Source: Holacanthus passer (lineage: Eukaryota; Chordata; Actinopteri; Pomacanthidae). Taken from it: 64,000 nt of DNA. The translations under genes were made by a program, and so were the position numbers. Location: NCBI GenBank assembly GCA_025331565.1, contig JAFREQ010000027.1, positions 2,923,501-2,987,500 of the forward strand, given 5' to 3'. Below the pieces are notes generated by a model, which worked only from the letters and a program-made list of their open reading frames with translations, had not been told where the DNA came from and searched no databases. The stretch's first letter is position 1. Each line of letters starts with the position of its first letter. Shown piece after piece: positions 59,401-64,000 of the stretch.

Positions 59401-61706
59401 GAGCTAGAAAAGAAAATGTACATAAAGATGTGGACGTCTGTGGGGTTTCATGTTTAAATATTGCACAGTGGAGTGGTTAAAGAACTGGTCACAGAGAACT
59501 CATCACCAAAATAGGTGGCACCTTTTTCCATGTCTCTTCTGTCCAAACTTCACTTTCAGCCATTGACAAGCACATAGGAAGACATTTCCTTACAAATCAT
59601 CAATTCTTAAACATTTTGAAACCAATTTTGAATGGCTTTTCAATAACCCCAACCCATATTCATATGACAATTTAACAACAGGTTTATGTTGTAAACTAAA
59701 CAAATACACTTTGTTTTTCTTTTATCAGCAAAGCGATCTTACAGAAGGAGGAAAGATACCAAACCATCTGCTGAAGGAGATGGAGAAAACACAGGTGTTT
59801 CTGCTGGTAAGAGCAAATAAAATGGTCCACAGTGTGTATAACACATGTGGTTGTGCATCTGCTGTTAATACCATGTTACCCCCCTGGGTAGCTTAGTTTC
59901 ATCAGTATGTTAACTGGTGATGTCGGGCATGGTAACAGTACTGCTGCTGTGGCTGCATGCAGTTAAATAAACCCGGTGTTGTGATTTAGAACCGTGGATT
60001 CATTGATAGGAACTGTGAGGAACTGATCCTGAAGTGCAGCAGCTATTACTATCTTCACCTGCAAGTGGCAACATCAACATCTGCAAGTCTGAAAAAACAT
60101 GTTAAGACTATTGACACAGAATGTGGTTGGTATGTGATTGGATTTTAATTAACCTAGTAATTAGTAGTCTAGTCTAACCTTGTAATTTCACCTTCTTTTT
60201 CCCCCACACAGGGAAGAAACGTCCTGGTAGAAAAATGATTCGTGTTCCAATAGAAATCCCTCCTGAGCTCCTGAAGAAGCCCAAAGAGAAGATAGAGTAC
60301 CACTGCTCAGTGTGTGGCAAAGAATTCCCTCATGCCTACAAACTAGAGCGGCACGAGCTGATCCACACGGGAGAGAAACCTTACTGCTGCTCCATCTGTG
60401 GTCGTGGTTTCAACCAGAAGGGAAATCTCAAAACGCACTACAAAGTCCACTTAGGTGAGACTGGATTACACTTTATTTGTTATTATCTCCCGGAATATTT
60501 GCACTTCTAATATTGTCTGTATAACATATGTATACTGTATATGTAATGTAAATTTCAGAAAAATACAGATTTTTTTTACTTGATCAAAAAACAAAAACAT
60601 TACAAAAGATTAAGTGTTAAATGGCAAAGAAGTTCTCTTGAGTTTGGTATTTTATATGGATGATCTGTATTGTTTTGTATTAAGTTAGTCATTAGTATTA
60701 GTCTTGGAGCCCTTAAATCCAACCTCATGTTGTCAACAACAGAGAGCAAAAAGTTAAATACATATAATGAGTGAAGAATTGACCAAAACAGGCAACTTGG
60801 CACAATAACATTGATTTCATTACAGTATCTGACTCAGAAGTAAAGTGTAATTGAAGTCCTGCACAATGCAGTGATTGTTACACTTGAAGAGTAAAACATG
60901 ATTGGTCTCTCCTTTGCACAGGTCGTAAGGGCGCTGTGGATTTTGACGATGAGGTGAATCCCATAGCGTCAGAACTCTCTGAATACTTGAAGTCTCTGCC
61001 GGGGGAGTCCAGGATCAGATCATCCCTGCGTTGCCTGGAATGTGGAAAAGAATGTGAGAGTCAGTCGGCCTTACAAGCACACCACATTACGACACACGCA
61101 GAAACAGCTGGCGAATCAGATGCAGTCGAGAACAGCGTGTCGCAGCTTTTCTTCTGCCGACGCTGCGGCATTCAGTTCAATGAAAGAGAAAAGCTGGAAG
61201 AACATATGAAAACCCACATCAAGGAGAAGCCCTACTCATGTCCCGACTGTGGCAAGAGGTTCATCAATGAGAGCTACATACAAATTCACCAGCGTATCCA
61301 TACTGGGGAGAAACCGTTCCTGTGCTCCCAGTGTGGCAGAGGTTTCCACACGGCGTCCTCTCTCAAGCTGCATGAGATGCAGCACTCCGGGGAGAGACCG
61401 TTCGCATGCTCCATCTGTGGGAAGACGTTTCGGATAAACTCGTACCTAACAGCACATTACCAGACCCACATTAAAGACAGGCCTTTCATTTGTAGTGTCT
61501 GTGGCAAAGGCTACTCCAGAGCCGAGGAGCTGAAGGTGCACCACAGGCTTCACACCGGAGAGAGACCCTACGAGTGCGGACAGTGTGGGAAGAGCTTCAT
61601 TTACCGCCAGGGTCTGCGGCAGCATCAGCGCACACATGCTGGAAGACGCATCGGGCCAACCAGACAGCTCGGCCGACCGAAGCAAGAGGCCCGGCTGGAC
61701 ATCTAA
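53431..61706 (+). CDS. C2H2 zinc-finger protein with nine fingers, about 777 aa
   Basis: Probable nuclear DNA-binding protein; no orthologue recognised. Coding exons: 53431-53439, 55672-55846, 55955-56421, 57179-57281, 57756-57808, 58500-58665, 58757-58849, 59051-59125, 59228-59314, 59729-59806, 60212-60454, 60922-61706 (2,334 nt, in frame). The first exon encodes only MFE; no KRAB, BTB or SCAN domain is seen. The middle is acidic (GEEEEEQVEEQDEE) and then has five phase-1 starts with basic clusters. Exon 11 carries fingers 1-2 and exon 12 fingers 3-9 (from CLECGKECESQ to YECGQCGKSF), joined in part by TGEKP linkers. Exon 4 is the weak point: a second acceptor at 57090 opens an earlier exon in another frame. 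Exons 1 and 4 moderate, fingers certain. Confidence 0.8.
54452..54535. mobile_element. Fragment of the hAT-like MITE family in intron 1
   Basis: Gggctgtaagtactgattcattattgatt ... ttagtctataaaat resembles the left half of the element at 32068. A shorter possible fragment occurs near 63500-63556. Confidence 0.35.
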
Positions 61707-62260
61707 CAGCCGATCTGTCGATGCATTTTTGTTGTTAACTGTGTTTGAAGATATTACAGTAAATTGTGCTTCTTTCCTGACCTTCTTCCTTCCATTCCTA
61801 CAGCAGAGACGATGACTGTGTCTGAAAAAATGCCCTACAGAGTCGGTGTGGATTGCCAAGAATAATTTGGAAGCTTACTGTGTTGTCTTTCTTGTATTCA
61901 TGTTTTGTACCCATGTTTTTATGTTTACTCTTCTCTAGTAGCCCATCTGTACAATTTGAGTGCCTTTGTATCCTGCATGCCAAATACTAATATTTAATGT
62001 TAAAAAATTATGCACAATATCCTTGTTATTTTAAATCCATGATGATGATGGAATACAGACGTTTTTCAGAAACATGTCTGGGTTTTTTCTACATTTGAAA
62101 TAATGTATACTTACTCTGAAATTTGTAGTAAGACTGATTCTGCCTCATCAGCTTAGTGACTCCTCCTTTGACAGTTGGTATTAAAGTAGTATTTTTGCAG
62201 TACTACTTTTACATTTTGAAATCAAAATGCACCTAATTGAAGCAATTATATGCAAATTTA

Positions 62261-62303
62261 AATAAAACAACTGTAGTTTTTACCTTTGATCCAAAAGAAT
62301 AAA
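62261..62303 (+). terminator. Candidate poly(A) signals of zinc-finger gene
   Basis: Two AATAAA hexamers, 62261-62266 and 62298-62303, about 560-600 nt after the stop codon. The 3' UTR 61707-62260 shows no other gene. Confidence 0.55.
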
Positions 62304-62699
62304 CTAATTAGATGGAAGTCCAGTTATGGAAACTTGCTATTAGGTGTTAATGGTTAATATAATAAGCATCAATATGCAGATTTTGTTAATTAGATTAGAA
62401 ATCTGGTCCTTTTTTTTGTAAATACTCATGTCATAACAAACTTATTAGTCAAAATATGTATAGTTTAATATTTTTGAGAAAACCAACTGAGTTTTTTTTC
62501 ATGTTGGGATTAGAATCATTTTGTTTAGTGAAAAAACGACGGAGACGGATTTAATCTAGTAAAAACAATATTCAGCTGTTATTCTTTGTGGAAATCAGAT
62601 TTAAAATGACGCTACTGTCTAAAAAGCAGAGCAGTGTTTTTAGCTTGAATTGCTTATTTCTGTCCTCCAAACTGGCAACCCTGAACCCAGCCAGCCTCC

Positions 62700-62843
62700 T
62701 CCTCCTCTGCTAGCGGTTCATGCTAACAGTTGAAATGAATCACTGCCTGTTCAAAGACACAAAATACCTTTTGCTATGTGTCTTATGGTGATGATGAGAC
62801 TCGGGGATGTGAGTTGGAGTTAACGTGGTGATTTGAAGCCACC
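62700..62843 (+). promoter_or_regulatory. Probable promoter and leader of the right-edge gene
   Basis: Contains GCTAGC and GCTAAC words (62709-62727) like those near the other housekeeping starts and leads to a consensus GCCACCATG start context. Confidence 0.35.
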
Positions 62844-62852
62844 ATGAATCAG
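62844..62852 (+). CDS. First coding exon of an unidentified gene (M-N-Q, then donor)
   Basis: ATGAATCAG sits in a perfect Kozak context (GCCACCATGA) and is followed by the consensus donor gtgagt. Only three residues are visible, so the gene cannot be identified; the rest would lie beyond position 64000. The position, shortly after the previous gene's poly(A) signals and within TTAGC-rich sequence, supports a real start. Confidence 0.5.
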
Positions 62853-64000
62853 GTGAGTGTCTTTAATTTAACCAGAACAGCCGGTTTGGTGCAACATGCT
62901 AGTTAGCTGTTAGCCACCTGCGTAGCTAACTTGTCAGGTTTAATTTAGTCCAGCTGAGTCTGTCACCACAGAACAGACTCACATCTTCAGCCTGTCTGCA
63001 AGAAGGACTCAGATGTTTAACTCAAGTCAAAGGAGCAAAACCACAGAGGAAAAATACTCAGTTACAAGTAAAAGACCTGCAGTGAAAATGTAAAGGTATG
63101 TAAGTGTAATCAGGTAAATGTAAAGTATTAAAAGTAAAAAGTACTCAATGCAGAATAATGTCTGTTCTACTGTTATATATTATATCAGATCATTATTATT
63201 CATACATTAATATAAAAGCAGGATTTTACTTTACTTTTATTTATAGGATTGATGGACATTTTAGATTCATCTGCTGATTATATTTCAATCAAACAACTGA
63301 TGGGTTGGTTTGTAAAAATGTGGAAATACAAATATTTTGTACAAACAGTCCAAACCTCAAAGTTATTTTTAGGAAATTAAAATTATAAAAATAATTACAA
63401 GGAAAAGCGGCAAATCTTCATATTTGAGAATGAATGAACCCCTATGAACTGCTTTTTTTAAGTTTTGGATTAAAAATGACTTAAACTACTACTAAATTAA
63501 AATAGTTGCCAATTTATTTTCTGTCAATTAACTATTCAATTAATTGACAAATTTATAATAAAGCATCATATTTTATAAGCTTGTCATATGTTTTGTAAAA
63601 AAACAAACAAAAATGAATTAACTCGTAACTAAAGCTGTCAAGTAGTGAAGTGAAGTAAAAAGTATAATGTTTCCCTCTGAAATGTAGTAGAGTAGAAGTA
63701 GGAAGTGGCATGAAAAGAAAATAGTTAATTAAATTAATTATGTGATAATGAAACTAATTGGTGAGTCTTTGCCAGATGTCAAGTTTTTCTACAGTCAAAC
63801 ATACAATTAAACATGTTTGAATTAAAAAAGTTACCAATAATCAATAGATGAAGTAATTATATATCTGGGTTTAAGAAATGGGCTTAAAGTTTTTATTTAT
63901 TATTTGTACTACATGACATAGTTCTTTTCAAGGAACTTGCCATGAAATTCTTAGCAAACTATGGATCTTTAAAATACAAAATAATGACGCTAGGAACAGA
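62853..64000 (+). other. Intron 1 of the right-edge gene, repeat-bearing
   Basis: AT-rich. Holds an actcagttacaagtaaaag / aagtactcaatgcagaa type fish repeat at about 63049-63175 and a possible MITE fragment at about 63500-63556. No exon seen. Confidence 0.4.

Overview
This is nuclear DNA from a ray-finned fish, probably a percomorph teleost. The genes are split into short exons with GT-AG introns, there are many (CA/TG)n tracts, the interspersed repeats are of kinds common in teleosts, and the proteins are vertebrate orthologues. There are no bacterial operons, CRISPR arrays or rRNA genes. I assembled exons by hand from splice signals, codon phase and protein continuity; each full-length model has a total coding length divisible by three.

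Layout, left to right. (1) 450-3656, minus: ears2, mitochondrial glutamyl-tRNA synthetase, running off the left edge after seven exons. (2) 3657-8202: repeat-bearing intergenic DNA and the presumed promoter of the next gene. (3) 8203-31228, plus: a very large secreted, probably GPI-anchored mesothelin-family gene. My model has 64 coding exons and 2,591 residues. Its N-terminal two thirds are six tandem copies of one multi-exon block, followed by a single mesothelin-like C-terminal region. (4) 32403-33348, minus: a small LITAF-domain gene of 88 residues, tail to tail with the mesothelin gene. (5) 36629-43060, minus: txndc11, an ER thioredoxin-domain protein, 13 coding exons, 864 residues. (6) 45230-50966, minus: bfar, a RING-SAM-transmembrane apoptosis and E3 ligase protein, 8 coding exons, 459 residues. 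(7) 53431-61706, plus: an acidic and basic region followed by nine C2H2 zinc fingers, 12 coding exons, 777 residues, not recognised by name. (8) 62844-62852: the first coding exon of another plus-strand gene running off the right edge.

Human EARS2, MSLN, LITAF, TXNDC11 and BFAR all lie on chromosome arm 16p, so the window is a rearranged 16p-syntenic block. The genes do not form a functional pathway.

The most unusual content is the mesothelin-family gene. The phase-0 repeat block has been duplicated at least five times. Two adjacent 11-exon copies keep the same exon order, and six consecutive exons match in length to the base, including 22-, 23-, 28- and 32-nt microexons. Second in interest are the zinc-finger gene's run of phase-1 mini-exons, each starting with a basic cluster, and a transposon remnant that abuts the stop codon of the LITAF gene.
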